A stretch of 64,000 nucleotides of DNA, taken from NCBI GenBank assembly GCA_016184365.1, contig JACPCW010000074.1, positions 1 to 64,000 of the forward strand, read 5' to 3'. Of the stretch, positions 37,355 through 46,709 are shown piece by piece. A model generated the notes under the pieces. The model ran no database searches and had not been told where the DNA came from. It saw only the letters and a program-made list of their open reading frames with translations. The DNA is from Candidatus Rokuibacteriota bacterium (GTDB lineage Bacteria > Methylomirabilota > Methylomirabilia > Rokubacteriales > CSP1-6). How positions within the stretch are numbered: the first letter of the stretch is position 1; each line of letters starts with the position of its first letter. Position numbers and translations under genes: made by a program.

Positions 37355-37471
37355 ACCTACCGGCCGCGAACGCGCTGCGAGCCGCTGCAGGAGTGCCGGA
37401 GGCCCGCGAGGCGCGCTACCATGCTGCCTGACGTGAGCGATCTTCATGCGGCTCGCGTCACGGAGAGGGCG

Positions 37472-38047
37472 ATGACCAGGTTCGGTTTTCTCGTGGCGTG
37501 CCTCTTGTCCGCGACGGCGTGTGCGACGACGACCGAGTCGAGGGATCCGGCGCGCCCCCCCAGCGCGGAATCGAGCACCGCACGGGACGATGCAGTCGAC
37601 GGCGCACGCGTCGCGCTCGTGATCGGAAACAGCAAGTATCAGCACGCGCCCCCGCTCGCCAACCCGCCGAACGACGCCCGGGCGATGACTCGCGTCCTCA
37701 AACGGCTCGGCTTCGACGTCGCGCGGTGTGTCGAACGGTCTCTACGCGCGACGGCGGAGCTCTGCGCCGAGTGGTACGGACGCGCCGTGCCGCGGCATCA
37801 GGTCACGCTCGACACGTATTACCTCGACCGCTTCGAGGTCACCAACGCCCGATTCGAGCGGTTCGTGCAAGCGACAGGGCACCGGACGACCGCGGAGATG
37901 GAAGGGCATGGGTGGTCGTGGCAGCAGAAAGACGGCAAATGGCAGTGGGTGCAGGTCGACAGCGCGAACTGGCGAACGCCGAATGGCCGTGCGTCCGTCG
38001 CCGAGTCGGATCATCCGGTCGTTCATGTTTCGTGGCACGACGCCTCG
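37472..38047 (+). pseudogene. Truncated lipoprotein with caspase-like and FGE-sulfatase fragments
   Basis: MTRFGFLVACLLSATACATT lipobox; RVALVIGNSKYQHAPPLANPPNDARAMTRVLKRLGFDV (caspase start) fused to VTLDTYYLDRFEVTNARFERFVQATGHRTTAE...HPVVHVSWHDA (FGE), then frame runs into the antisense of a toxin gene. Confidence 0.75.
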
Positions 38048-38641
38048 TTACAGCCCGCGGATTCCGCGGGCCCACGCAGGGATTGGCGGGCGGCGAACGG
38101 TCACCTGGCCGTCCGTGGAGACCGCGACGAGGCGATACGGGTCGTCGGCGGAGCTGTTGTCGAACAGGAACGCCTCGTCGACGAGCTCGATCGCAGCCCG
38201 GAGATTCTTCAACGTCCGCGGAAACCGCGCGCGCAGCTTCGCGTCCGGCACGTCGTGTCCGCCCTGCGCGACCCGCTGCATCACGCGCGCGATCGAGAGC
38301 GCGGGGCTTTCGAGGCCGATGAAGATCAGAACGACGACGAATCCCCGGGCGCGCGCCGAGCGGAGCAATCCGAGCTTCGCGCCCGCCGGGTCCGAGAACA
38401 CCGTCTCCGTGCAGAACGCCATCTGCGCCTGGACGAAGGCGGTCCGAAGCTGCTCGGCCGCGGCGAATGCGCGCCGGTCGACGTCACCGGCAGGTGCCGT
38501 CGGATCCGCCGCGCGCAACGCCGCCGCCACACGATCGGCGTTGACGTACGGCAGGCCGAGATCGGCCAGGTACCGCTCGAAGAACGTGGACTTGCCCGAC
38601 CCGTTGGGTCCGGCGAGAAAGATCAGAACCGGCGCAGTCAG
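38048..38641 (-). CDS. Zeta-toxin-like P-loop kinase
   Basis: TAPVLIFLAGPNGSGKSTFFERYLADLGLPYVNADRVAAAL (Walker A); no ATG/GTG/TTG start found, CTG at 38641 assumed. Confidence 0.82.
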   Translation of the reverse strand: MTAPVLIFLAGPNGSGKSTFFERYLADLGLPYVNADRVAAALRAADPTAPAGDVDRRAFAAAEQLRTAFVQAQMAFCTETVFSDPAGAKLGLLRSARARGFVVVLIFIGLESPALSIARVMQRVAQGGHDVPDAKLRARFPRTLKNLRAAIELVDEAFLFDNSSADDPYRLVAVSTDGQVTVRRPPIPAWARGIRGL

Positions 38642-39099
38642 GCGGTTCGCCGCCCCGGGCGCTTCGGCCGCCGCGACACCTTGCGAGCCGCGATCTTCAG
38701 CGCCGGCGGATCCGCGACGAACCGGCGACCTTCGAGATGGCCCGGCGTCCGGGTGCCGTCAGGCTCGATCTGGACGAGCTTGCCGGGATACGCCGGATCC
38801 GTCGTGTAGATCGGCGTCCCGGCGGCACGGATCCGCGCCTTGACGTCCTCGCGGCGCGCGTCGTCCGCGACGGCCGCGAGCAGCGCGTGCACCTCGTCGT
38901 GCGGGACATGAGCCGGCACCGGCAGCGACTCGCCAGCGCGCTTGAGCGCGAGCACGTCGCGGTAGGCCATCATCGCCTCGACGGCCCGGCCGAGCGTCGC
39001 CCAGTGCTCGATCTGCGCCGTCGCCGAGCGATACGTGCCCTGCGCTTCTTCCTTCGCCAGCGCCAGGAGCCGATCCGAGACTTTTACCGGCGATGCCAT
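38638..39099 (-). CDS. ParD-like antitoxin of zeta-type TA system
   Basis: MASPVKVSDRLLALAKEEAQGTYRSATAQIEHWATLGRAVEAMMAYRDVLALKRAGESLPVPAHVPHDEV. Confidence 0.82.
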   Translation of the reverse strand: MASPVKVSDRLLALAKEEAQGTYRSATAQIEHWATLGRAVEAMMAYRDVLALKRAGESLPVPAHVPHDEVHALLAAVADDARREDVKARIRAAGTPIYTTDPAYPGKLVQIEPDGTRTPGHLEGRRFVADPPALKIAARKVSRRPKRPGRRTA

Positions 39100-39113
39100 G
39101 TCGGCCTCCGTGT

Positions 39114-39151
39114 GGTAGCCCGTTGCTACCTCATGGTAGCACTTTACTACC
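39114..39151. promoter_or_regulatory. Operator-like cluster of alternating GGTAGC/GCTACC half-sites upstream of TA operon
   Basis: GGTAGCccgttGCTACCtcatGGTAGCactttaCTACC, half-sites about 10-11 bp apart. Confidence 0.7.
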
Positions 39152-39167
39152 GCCGGGCCGCGACGGC

Positions 39168-40379
39168 TCACCCGAGCGCCCGGCGCGGCGACGCGAGCCA
39201 GAAGCACGCCGTGCCCGCGGCGCAGCAGGCCACCGCGATCAGGAACGCCACGCGATACGTCCCGGTCACGTCGAACATCGCGCCCGCGAACCACGGGCCG
39301 AGCGCGCCACCGATCCCGTTCCCGACCGACATGTACCCGTAGATCGCGCCGAAGCGGCGGCCGGGGAACCGCTGGGCGGCGATCGCGGTGATGATCGGAC
39401 CGCGCGCGCCGAAGCCGAGACCGAAGAGCACGCCGTAGACGTACAGCGCCGCGACGTGGGGCCAGACCTCGATCGAGAGGAGCGCGAGCGTTCCCGCCGC
39501 CGTGCAGCCGTAGGACATCGCCGCCGCTTCGACGCGGCCGACGCGATCCGCCGCGAACCCGAACACGATGCGGCCGACGATCGACATCAACCCCGTGATC
39601 CCGAAGATGCCCGCGACGAACAGCGGGTCGTAGCCGTGATCGACGGCGAAGGCGACCTGGTGCGTGATCACGGGAAAGACGGCGAGCGGCGTGAACACGT
39701 AGGCGGCGAAGAGCGCCCAGAACGCCCGCGTCCGCATGGCCGCGCGCACGTCGATGTCGGGCCGCGGAGGCAGCGCGTCGGCGCGCGGCACCCCGCGCGC
39801 CGTGCCCGCCGGGGCTTCTCGGACACCGAACCAGACGATCGGCATCAGGATCGCCAGGGTGCCCACACCGAGCGCGAGATAGGCGTACCGCCAGCCGTAG
39901 TGGACGATGAGCCACTGCGCGAGCGGCCCGAGCGTCAGCACGCCGACGCCCATGCCGGAAAAGACGAGGCCCATCATGCTCGCCTGCCGGTGCGCGAACC
40001 ATTGCGCGACGAGCGCGCCGCTCGGCACCTGGCCGACCGCGCAGAGCCCCACGGCGGTGAGCACGCCGACGACGAGATAGAGATGCCAGAGCGACGTGAT
40101 CCGGCTGGCGAGCACGCACGCGATGCCGAGCACGAGCGCCCCGGCCACGATGATCCGCCGCGGGCCGACGCGATCGACCAGGCCGCCGACGCCCGGCGAC
40201 AGCACGCCCTGCACGATGGCGGAGATCGAAAACGCGCCCGCGGCCACGCCGCGCGACCAGCCGAATTCCGCGAGCAGCGGGACGAGGAAGACGGAGAACG
40301 AAAACTGCAGGCCGTTCGCGAACCCCATCGTCAGCCACGCGCTGACGACCATGAAGGCGGCGGACGCGCGTGGCGGCAC
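39168..40379 (-). CDS. MFS transporter
   Basis: AAFMVVSAWLTMGFANGLQFSFSVFLVPLLAEFGWSRGVAAGAFSISAIVQG...; about 12 hydrophobic segments. Confidence 0.9.
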   Translation of the reverse strand: MPPRASAAFMVVSAWLTMGFANGLQFSFSVFLVPLLAEFGWSRGVAAGAFSISAIVQGVLSPGVGGLVDRVGPRRIIVAGALVLGIACVLASRITSLWHLYLVVGVLTAVGLCAVGQVPSGALVAQWFAHRQASMMGLVFSGMGVGVLTLGPLAQWLIVHYGWRYAYLALGVGTLAILMPIVWFGVREAPAGTARGVPRADALPPRPDIDVRAAMRTRAFWALFAAYVFTPLAVFPVITHQVAFAVDHGYDPLFVAGIFGITGLMSIVGRIVFGFAADRVGRVEAAAMSYGCTAAGTLALLSIEVWPHVAALYVYGVLFGLGFGARGPIITAIAAQRFPGRRFGAIYGYMSVGNGIGGALGPWFAGAMFDVTGTYRVAFLIAVACCAAGTACFWLASPRRALG

Positions 40380-40392
40380 GTGGCGGGGCGCG

Positions 40393-42171
40393 CTACGCGC
40401 GCGGGTCGGAACCGCGGGCGCTGCGCAGCGCTCGCGTCGCGTCGGCGTCGACGTCGAGCGTGACCGGATCGATGGCGACGCCGTGCTCGCGTCGCGCGTA
40501 GTCGACGGTGATCTTGTCGTCGCGCACGTCGGCCGCAACGCGCGCGGGGTCGCGCGCGAACGGATCCCCGTGGCCGCCGCCGCCCGGCTGGTCGTGCTGG
40601 ACGACGTCGCCGCGCCGCAGCACCATCGCGAACTTCGCCGGCATGTCGCGCTCGTCGGGGCCGGGATTCAGGACGTTCCGCGTGCCACGCGCGGGCTGGC
40701 CGCCGGCGAGGCCGTACGGCCGGAACGCCATCCGATCGGACCTGAGCTGCAGCGTGGCCTCGTCGTTCAGCAGCGTGTAGCGCCGGCGCAGCCCGAGACC
40801 GCCGCGCCACCGGCCGGCGCCGCACGAATCCGGGATGAACCCGTACTCGTCGATGCGGATCGGATGCTGCGCCTCGAGCACTTCGACGGGTGCGTTCGAC
40901 ATGTTCTGCGAGGGGTTCGTGACCGCTTCCATCCCGTCGCGGTCCGGCCGGCCGCCCCACGCGCCGGTGATCATGTCGACCAGCACGAACGGCTTCCGCG
41001 CCGCCGTGAGGCCGCCGATCGACAGCACGGTGTTGCCGCCCTCGCCCGCGGCCGGGACGCGATCCGGCAGCGCCTGCGCGAGCGCGCCGAGCACGACGTC
41101 GAGCATGCGGTAACCGGTCAGCGCGCGCGCGGCGCACGCGCCCGGCAGTCGTGGGTTGAGCACGGTGCCCTCGGGCGCGACGACGTCGATGCACCGGAAG
41201 ACGCCGGCGTTGTTCGGCACGTCCTGGCGCAGCACCGAGCGCACCGACAGGTACGTGCACGACTTCGTGAACGACAGCGTCGAGTTCAGCGCGGCTCGCA
41301 CCTGCGGCGCGCTGCCCGTCCAGTCGCACGTGAGATGCCCGTCCGCGTGCACCGTGATCGCCACCGTCAGCGGCACGGGCGCGTCGCTCAAGCCGTCGCT
41401 GTCGAGGTAGTCGGTGAAGCGATACGTGCCCTGCGGCCAGCGCGCGATCTCGGCGCGGGTGACGCGCTCGGCGTAATCGAGCAGGTCGGTCATGTACGCG
41501 CGGACCGTGTCGCGGCCGTACCGCGCGAAGAGCCTGCCCAGCTCGCGCTCGCCCACCTTGCACGCGGCGTACTCCGCATCGAGATCGCCGAGCACGCGAT
41601 CGGGCACGCGCACGTTCTTCTCGATGATGCGCCGCATCGTGCGGCTCGGCACGCCGCGCTCGTAGAACTTCACCGGCGGGATGCGCAAGCCCTCCTGGTA
41701 GATCTCGGTGGAGTCGCTCGCGTTCGAGCCGGGCACGCGTCCGCCCATGTCGGTCTGGTGGCCGATCACGACGGTGAACGCCTCGATCCGGCCGTCGACG
41801 AACACCGGCATGAAGAGGAAGACGTCCGGGATGTGCATGCCGCCTTCGTACGGGTCGTTCATCATCACGACGTCGCCGGGATGGAGATCGCCGCGAAACT
41901 CGCGCCGCACGCTCTGCATCGCGTCCGGCACCGCGCCGAGATGCTGCGCGATGGTCTTCGCCTGCGCGATCAGCACGCCGTCGGCGTCGCAGAGCGCGGC
42001 CGAATAGTCCATGACGTCCTTGATGATCTCGGAGCGCGCGGTGCGAATGACGGAATACGCCATGTCGTCGACGATGGCGTCGAGCGCGCTCTTGATGACG
42101 GCGAAGGTGATGGGATCGCGACGCCCCGGCAAAGCCGTGGCGCGCCTCGAGGTTGACTCGGGATCTCTCAT
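40393..42171 (-). CDS. Hydantoinase B/oxoprolinase family protein
   Basis: DPITFAVIKSALDAIVDDMAYSVIRTARSEIIKDVMDYSAALCDADG...NDPYEGGMHIPDVFLFMPVF...GGGGHGDPFARDP. Confidence 0.93.
   Translation of the reverse strand: MRDPESTSRRATALPGRRDPITFAVIKSALDAIVDDMAYSVIRTARSEIIKDVMDYSAALCDADGVLIAQAKTIAQHLGAVPDAMQSVRREFRGDLHPGDVVMMNDPYEGGMHIPDVFLFMPVFVDGRIEAFTVVIGHQTDMGGRVPGSNASDSTEIYQEGLRIPPVKFYERGVPSRTMRRIIEKNVRVPDRVLGDLDAEYAACKVGERELGRLFARYGRDTVRAYMTDLLDYAERVTRAEIARWPQGTYRFTDYLDSDGLSDAPVPLTVAITVHADGHLTCDWTGSAPQVRAALNSTLSFTKSCTYLSVRSVLRQDVPNNAGVFRCIDVVAPEGTVLNPRLPGACAARALTGYRMLDVVLGALAQALPDRVPAAGEGGNTVLSIGGLTAARKPFVLVDMITGAWGGRPDRDGMEAVTNPSQNMSNAPVEVLEAQHPIRIDEYGFIPDSCGAGRWRGGLGLRRRYTLLNDEATLQLRSDRMAFRPYGLAGGQPARGTRNVLNPGPDERDMPAKFAMVLRRGDVVQHDQPGGGGHGDPFARDPARVAADVRDDKITVDYARREHGVAIDPVTLDVDADATRALRSARGSDPRA
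42122..42150 (+). repeat. 29-bp dispersed repeat, copy B
   Basis: CGCCCCGGCAAAGCCGTGGCGCGCCTCGA; one mismatch to 11025-11053. Confidence 0.85.
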
Positions 42172-44276
42172 CGGACGAGCACGAGGTTGCCGAAGGCATC
42201 GCGCGCGATCGTCGCCTCCGGTGGCACGACGACCGTCGAATCGTAGCTTTCGACGACGAGCGGTCCCGGCCGCGCGGTCGTGCCGACGTCCGCGCGTCCG
42301 ATCACCGGCGTCTCGATCGGCGCCGCGCCCCGCCGGAAATGCACGGGCCGGGTGCGCGCCGCCGTCGAGGGCTCGTCCGCGACACCGACCGCCCGGAAAT
42401 CGAGACGCCGGTCGCTCAGCCCGCGGGCGACCAGGCGGACGTTGACGAGCTCGAGCGCCTCGTCGCTCGCGTAGCCGTACGTCGCTTCGTATTCCGTCTG
42501 AAACGCGTCGCGCAGCGCGCCGAGCCGCGCGGCATCGAGCGTTCCGCCGGGGAGCGGGACGATGAGCTCCGACGCCTGGCCGGCGTAGCGCAGGTCGGCC
42601 TGCGGCTCGAGCCGCGTGCGCGCGTCGTCGTATCCCTCCGCCGCCAGCGTCGCCACGGCCTCGCGGCGCAGCCCGGCGAGGCGCTCGCGCGCACGCTCGA
42701 GGGCGCCGGCATCGCCGAGCAGGCCGCCGGCGGCGCGGACGAAGTGGTGCTCGACGTCGCTGGCCAGCATGCCCACGGCGGTGAAGACACCGGGCGACAC
42801 CGGAACGAGCACGCGGCGGATCTCGAGCGCCGCGGCGACGTCGCACGCGTGGACCGGCCCGCTGCCGCCGAACGCGACCAGCGTGAAGTCGCGCGGATCG
42901 CGACCGCGCTCGATCGTCACCGCGCGGATCGCGCGCGCCATGCTCGCGTTCGCGACGTCGCGGACGCCGTGCGCGGCCTCGACGACGGACAGCCCGAGCG
43001 GCCGCGCGACGTGCCGCGTGATCGCGTCGCGCGCCAGGTCCGCGCGCAGCTTCAGCCGGCCGCCCGCGAGCTGCTCCGGATTGAGATAGCCGAGCACGAC
43101 GTTCGCATCGGTGATCGTCGGCGTGTCGCCGCCGATGCCATAGCAGGCCGGTCCCGGTCGTGCGCCCGCCGATCTCGGACCGACGCGCAGCAGGCCGCCG
43201 TCGTCGATCCACGCGATCGATCCGGCACCGGTCCCGACTTCCGCGAGGTCGATCGCCGGCACTTTCAGCATCACGCCGCCGGCCTTGATGAAGCGGCTCG
43301 ACGTGCTGATGCCTTCGCGGAACTCGTACTCGGTCGTGAGCGCCGGCCGGCCGTGCTCGACGAGCGCGGCCTTGGCCGTCGTGCCGCCCATGTCGAACAC
43401 GATCAGGTTCGGCTCGTCGATCGCGACGCCGAGCCGCGCGGCGCCGGCGACGCCGGCGGCCGGTCCCGAGCCGACGACGAACGCCGGCCGCTCCGCCGCC
43501 TGGCGGGCGCCCATCACGCCGCCGTTCGACGCGACGACGAGCAGCGGCGCGTCGATGCCGAGGCGCTTCAGACTCGCCGCGAGGGTGTCGAGATACCGGC
43601 GCATCACGGGCAGGAGATACGCGTTCGCGACGGTCGTGCTCGTGCGCTCGTATTCCTTGATCTCCGGCAGCACGGCGTACGAGGCGGTGACGTCGACGTC
43701 CGGGAAGCGGTCGCGCACGAGACGCTCGGCCTCCCGCTCGTGCGCGGGATTCGCGTAGCTGTTGATGAAGCAGATCGCGATCGAGCGGATCCGCGCCTCG
43801 ACGAGGTGCTGCGCGGCCGCGACCACCCCATCGCGATCGAGCGGACGCACGATCGAGCCGTCCGCCGCGATGCGCTCGTCGACTTCGCGCCGATGGCGCC
43901 GCGGCACGAGCGGCGGCGGCTTGACCCACGTGAGGTCGTAGAGGTCGGGCGTGCGCACCCGTCCGATCTCGAGCACGTCGCGAAAGCCGCGCGTGGTGAT
44001 CAGTCCGGTGGCCGGGCCGGTCTTCTGCAGCACGGCATTGGACGCGACGGTCGTGCCGTGCACGATCTCCCGGACGTCGCCCGCGGCGACGCCCGCGACG
44101 CGCAGCAACTCGGCGAGACCGTCGACCACGGCGACGCCGGGATCGTCCGGCGTCGACGACACCTTGCTGACGCGGAGCGAGCCGTCGGGAAGCGCGAGCA
44201 CGATGTCCGTGAACGTGCCGCCGATGTCGACGCCGACACGCGGCGCGACACGCGTGACGCGCGGCTTCGTGATCAT
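42168..44276 (-). CDS. Hydantoinase A/oxoprolinase family protein
   Basis: VGVDIGGTFTDIVLALPDGSLRVSKVSSTPDDP...GTTVASNAVLQKTG...GGSGPVHACDVAAALEIRRVLVP. Confidence 0.94.
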   Translation of the reverse strand: MITKPRVTRVAPRVGVDIGGTFTDIVLALPDGSLRVSKVSSTPDDPGVAVVDGLAELLRVAGVAAGDVREIVHGTTVASNAVLQKTGPATGLITTRGFRDVLEIGRVRTPDLYDLTWVKPPPLVPRRHRREVDERIAADGSIVRPLDRDGVVAAAQHLVEARIRSIAICFINSYANPAHEREAERLVRDRFPDVDVTASYAVLPEIKEYERTSTTVANAYLLPVMRRYLDTLAASLKRLGIDAPLLVVASNGGVMGARQAAERPAFVVGSGPAAGVAGAARLGVAIDEPNLIVFDMGGTTAKAALVEHGRPALTTEYEFREGISTSSRFIKAGGVMLKVPAIDLAEVGTGAGSIAWIDDGGLLRVGPRSAGARPGPACYGIGGDTPTITDANVVLGYLNPEQLAGGRLKLRADLARDAITRHVARPLGLSVVEAAHGVRDVANASMARAIRAVTIERGRDPRDFTLVAFGGSGPVHACDVAAALEIRRVLVPVSPGVFTAVGMLASDVEHHFVRAAGGLLGDAGALERARERLAGLRREAVATLAAEGYDDARTRLEPQADLRYAGQASELIVPLPGGTLDAARLGALRDAFQTEYEATYGYASDEALELVNVRLVARGLSDRRLDFRAVGVADEPSTAARTRPVHFRRGAAPIETPVIGRADVGTTARPGPLVVESYDSTVVVPPEATIARDAFGNLVLVR

Positions 44277-44336
44277 GTCGGTGCACTGTATCATCGGCGC
44301 TCGTGTCCGCTCGGCACGCGACGCCAGAGCCGCCGT

Positions 44337-44663
44337 ACGCGTGGGCTGCCGGTGCTCTACGTGCTGAGCGCGCTCTTCGGGCTCGGCTTCAGCGGCGTGA
44401 TGACGTCGATCTGGGTGTCGCTCCGCGAGCTCGTGCCGCCGCGCGTGGCAGCGACGTCGCTGGCGACCGTCGTGATGTTCGCGTGGATGGGCATGGGCTT
44501 CGGCGGCTGGTACGGCGGCCACGTCTTCGACATGACGGGCGGCTACACGCACTCGTATGCGCACGCCGTCGTGAGCGGCGTCGTCAACGTCGCGATCGTC
44601 GCCGCGCTCGTGCGGCACGTCGGCCGCGCGCGCGCGGCACTGGTTGCGCACCCTGCGGCCTGA
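44337..44663 (+). pseudogene. 3' fragment of an MFS transporter gene
   Basis: LPVLYVLSALFGLGFSGVMTSIWVSLRELVPPRVAATSLATVVMFAWMGMGFGGWYGGHVFDMTGGYTHSYAHAV; no N-terminal half upstream. Confidence 0.75.
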
Positions 44664-44704
44664 CATGGCGAAGTGGTCCTTTACCGCCTCGCGGCGCCAC
44701 ACTC

Positions 44705-44786
44705 AACGAACCTCGCGGAACGGCGTGCGGGCGAGCCCGCTGCGGCCGCCGTGGGCGGGACCGTTGACCAATTCCGCGAGACTCAT
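44705..44786. repeat. Short relative of the 7.2-kb inverted-repeat element
   Basis: CCGTTGACCAATTCCGCGAGACTCAT matches 7198-7436 arm; outer CTCGCGGAA...TTCCGCGAG; internal GCGGGCgaGCCCGC hairpin. Confidence 0.8.
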
Positions 44787-44798
44787 GAGCGTGCGCTG

Positions 44799-46022
44799 AT
44801 GCATCGTACCCGCCTCATGGCGACGCTGTTCGTCGCCCAGGTCTGCGGCAGCACCGGCCACTCGATGAGCCTCGCCGTCGGCAGCATCATCGCGGCCGAG
44901 ATCACCGGCACGAACGTCTGGTCCGGACTGCCCGTCGCGATCGGCTCCGTGGGCACCGCGCTCGCCAGCTGGCCGCTCGCGCGCCTGATGGGGAGGTTCG
45001 GACGGCGTCCGGGGCTGGCGCTCGGTTACGGGCTCGCGGTCATCGGCGCGGCGGGCGGCATGGCCGGCGTCATCGCCGGGAGCTTCGCCGTCATGCTCGT
45101 CGGCATGGCGCTCTTCGGCATCGCGAACACATCGAACCTGCTCGCGCGCTACGCCGCCGCCGACATCACGCCGGTCACCGAGCGCGGCCGCGCGATGGGG
45201 CTGATCGTCTGGGGCTCGACGGCGGGGTCGATCATCGGACCGAACCTGATGGGCCTCGCGGTCCAGGCCGGCAGGCACGTCGATCTCAGTCCGGCCGGCA
45301 GCGCGTTCCTGATCAGCATCGCGGGCTACGGGCTCGCGATGATCCTCGTGCAGATCTTCCTGCGCCCGGATCCGCTGCTCATCGCGCGCGAGATGCAGGC
45401 GCGCGTCGCGACCGACCGCGCGCCCGCCGCCGCGCGGGAGTTCTGGACGATCGCGCGCGAGCCGCGCGTGCGCGTCGCGCTCGGCGCACTGACGCTCGGC
45501 CAGTTCGTCATGATCGCGACCACGTCGACGTCACCGCTCTATCTCCACGACCAGGGCCACGCGGTCGGCGTGATCGGCATCGCGGTGTCGATGCACCTGG
45601 CCGGGATGTACGTCGCGTCGCCGCTGTCCGGCTGGCTGAGCGACCGGTTCGGGCGCATGCCCGTCATCATCGCCGGCGGCGTCGGGCTCATCGGCGCGGT
45701 GCTGCTCGCCGGCTTCGTGCCCGGCCATCAGGGCGCGCTCGTCATCTTCGGCCTGTTCCTGAACGGGATCGGCTGGAACCTCTCGTTCGTCGCCGGCAGC
45801 GCCCTCCTCACGGATGCGCTCGCGCCGACGGAGCGCGCATCCGTGCAGGGACTCGCGGACCTGGCCCTCGGGATGTCGGGGGCGCTCGGCAGCACGGTCG
45901 GCGGCATGATCCTCGGCACGCTCGGCTTCACGGTGCTGAACGCCGCCAGCGCGGTCCTGGTCGTCGGCTCGCTATTCGCGCTGCGATTCGCGCGCCGGCC
46001 GGTCCGGCTGACGACCGCCTGA
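44799..46022 (+). CDS. MFS transporter
   Basis: MHRTRLMATLFVAQVCGSTGHSMSLAVGSIIAAEITGTNVWSGLPVAIGSVGTALASWPLARLMGRFGRRPGLALGY. Confidence 0.93.
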   Translation: MHRTRLMATLFVAQVCGSTGHSMSLAVGSIIAAEITGTNVWSGLPVAIGSVGTALASWPLARLMGRFGRRPGLALGYGLAVIGAAGGMAGVIAGSFAVMLVGMALFGIANTSNLLARYAAADITPVTERGRAMGLIVWGSTAGSIIGPNLMGLAVQAGRHVDLSPAGSAFLISIAGYGLAMILVQIFLRPDPLLIAREMQARVATDRAPAAAREFWTIAREPRVRVALGALTLGQFVMIATTSTSPLYLHDQGHAVGVIGIAVSMHLAGMYVASPLSGWLSDRFGRMPVIIAGGVGLIGAVLLAGFVPGHQGALVIFGLFLNGIGWNLSFVAGSALLTDALAPTERASVQGLADLALGMSGALGSTVGGMILGTLGFTVLNAASAVLVVGSLFALRFARRPVRLTTA

Positions 46023-46039
46023 GCGGTCCTCGGGCGAGT

Positions 46040-46261
46040 TCAGGCAAGCACGAGCGCGACCTCGTCACGCCGCTCGGCCTCGGACAGGCGCAACAGTTCC
46101 TTCCTCCGATGCAGGAGGTCGCACATCAGGCGATTGGTGATCGCCCATCCGGCCTCGCTGTCCCGCTGGCTCGCACACCAGTGGTGGAGCGCGTCATCCG
46201 TCGCGTCCGTCTCCAGGGTGATCGCGTTGCCGCACATCGCGCATGTCATCGTTGCCCCCAT
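46040..46261 (-). CDS. Small Cys-containing hypothetical protein
   Basis: MGATMTCAMCGNAITLETDATDDALHHWCASQRDSEAGWAITNRLMCDLLHRRKELLRLSEAERRDEVALVLA. Confidence 0.55.
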   Translation of the reverse strand: MGATMTCAMCGNAITLETDATDDALHHWCASQRDSEAGWAITNRLMCDLLHRRKELLRLSEAERRDEVALVLA

Positions 46262-46518
46262 ACCCCGCCGAGAGCGAGGCCCGAGAGGAGCATCACAACC
46301 GCCGCACCGCAGTAGGAGCATCGCCCGTCCGCGCACCGATGGCACTTCAGGCGCACGTCGCAGCCGCACACCGAGCACCGTGGCTGGAGGGGCGCCACCG
46401 AGCGCTGACGGAGCCTTCGACGCTCTGCGACCGGCGTCCCGGTCAGCCCAGGAGGAGAAGTTCTGTCCATCGTGCGTCGCCCCCTCTCCCTCTCGTTCTG
46501 CCCGACTCCGCAATGCAA
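46246..46518 (-). CDS. Small zinc-ribbon-like protein with C-terminal hydrophobic segment
   Basis: PRCSVCGCDVRLKCHRCADGRCSYCGAAVVMLLSGLALGGVWG; overlaps next gene start. Confidence 0.5.
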   Translation of the reverse strand: MHCGVGQNERERGRRTMDRTSPPGLTGTPVAERRRLRQRSVAPLQPRCSVCGCDVRLKCHRCADGRCSYCGAAVVMLLSGLALGGVWGQR

Positions 46519-46709
46519 GAAGAGCGCCCAACCGCGCCGTATAGAGAAATCGATGAGTTATGACGGCGTGCCATGAACGCCTGGGTGATTGCTTGACGGA
46601 CGGCCGGATCGATCTGGCACGTCGTCGACGTCTTGCGCAGGAGCCGATCCGCAGCACGGACCACTCGACGGCGCCCGCGCCGGCGCCCGCATCCCGGTCG
46701 GTCGGATGG

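Noticed and set aside
38048-38809. Continuation of plus-strand ORF 37421..38809
   Set aside because: This stretch is the antisense of the zeta-like toxin; only the part up to about 38047 resembles real (degraded) coding sequence
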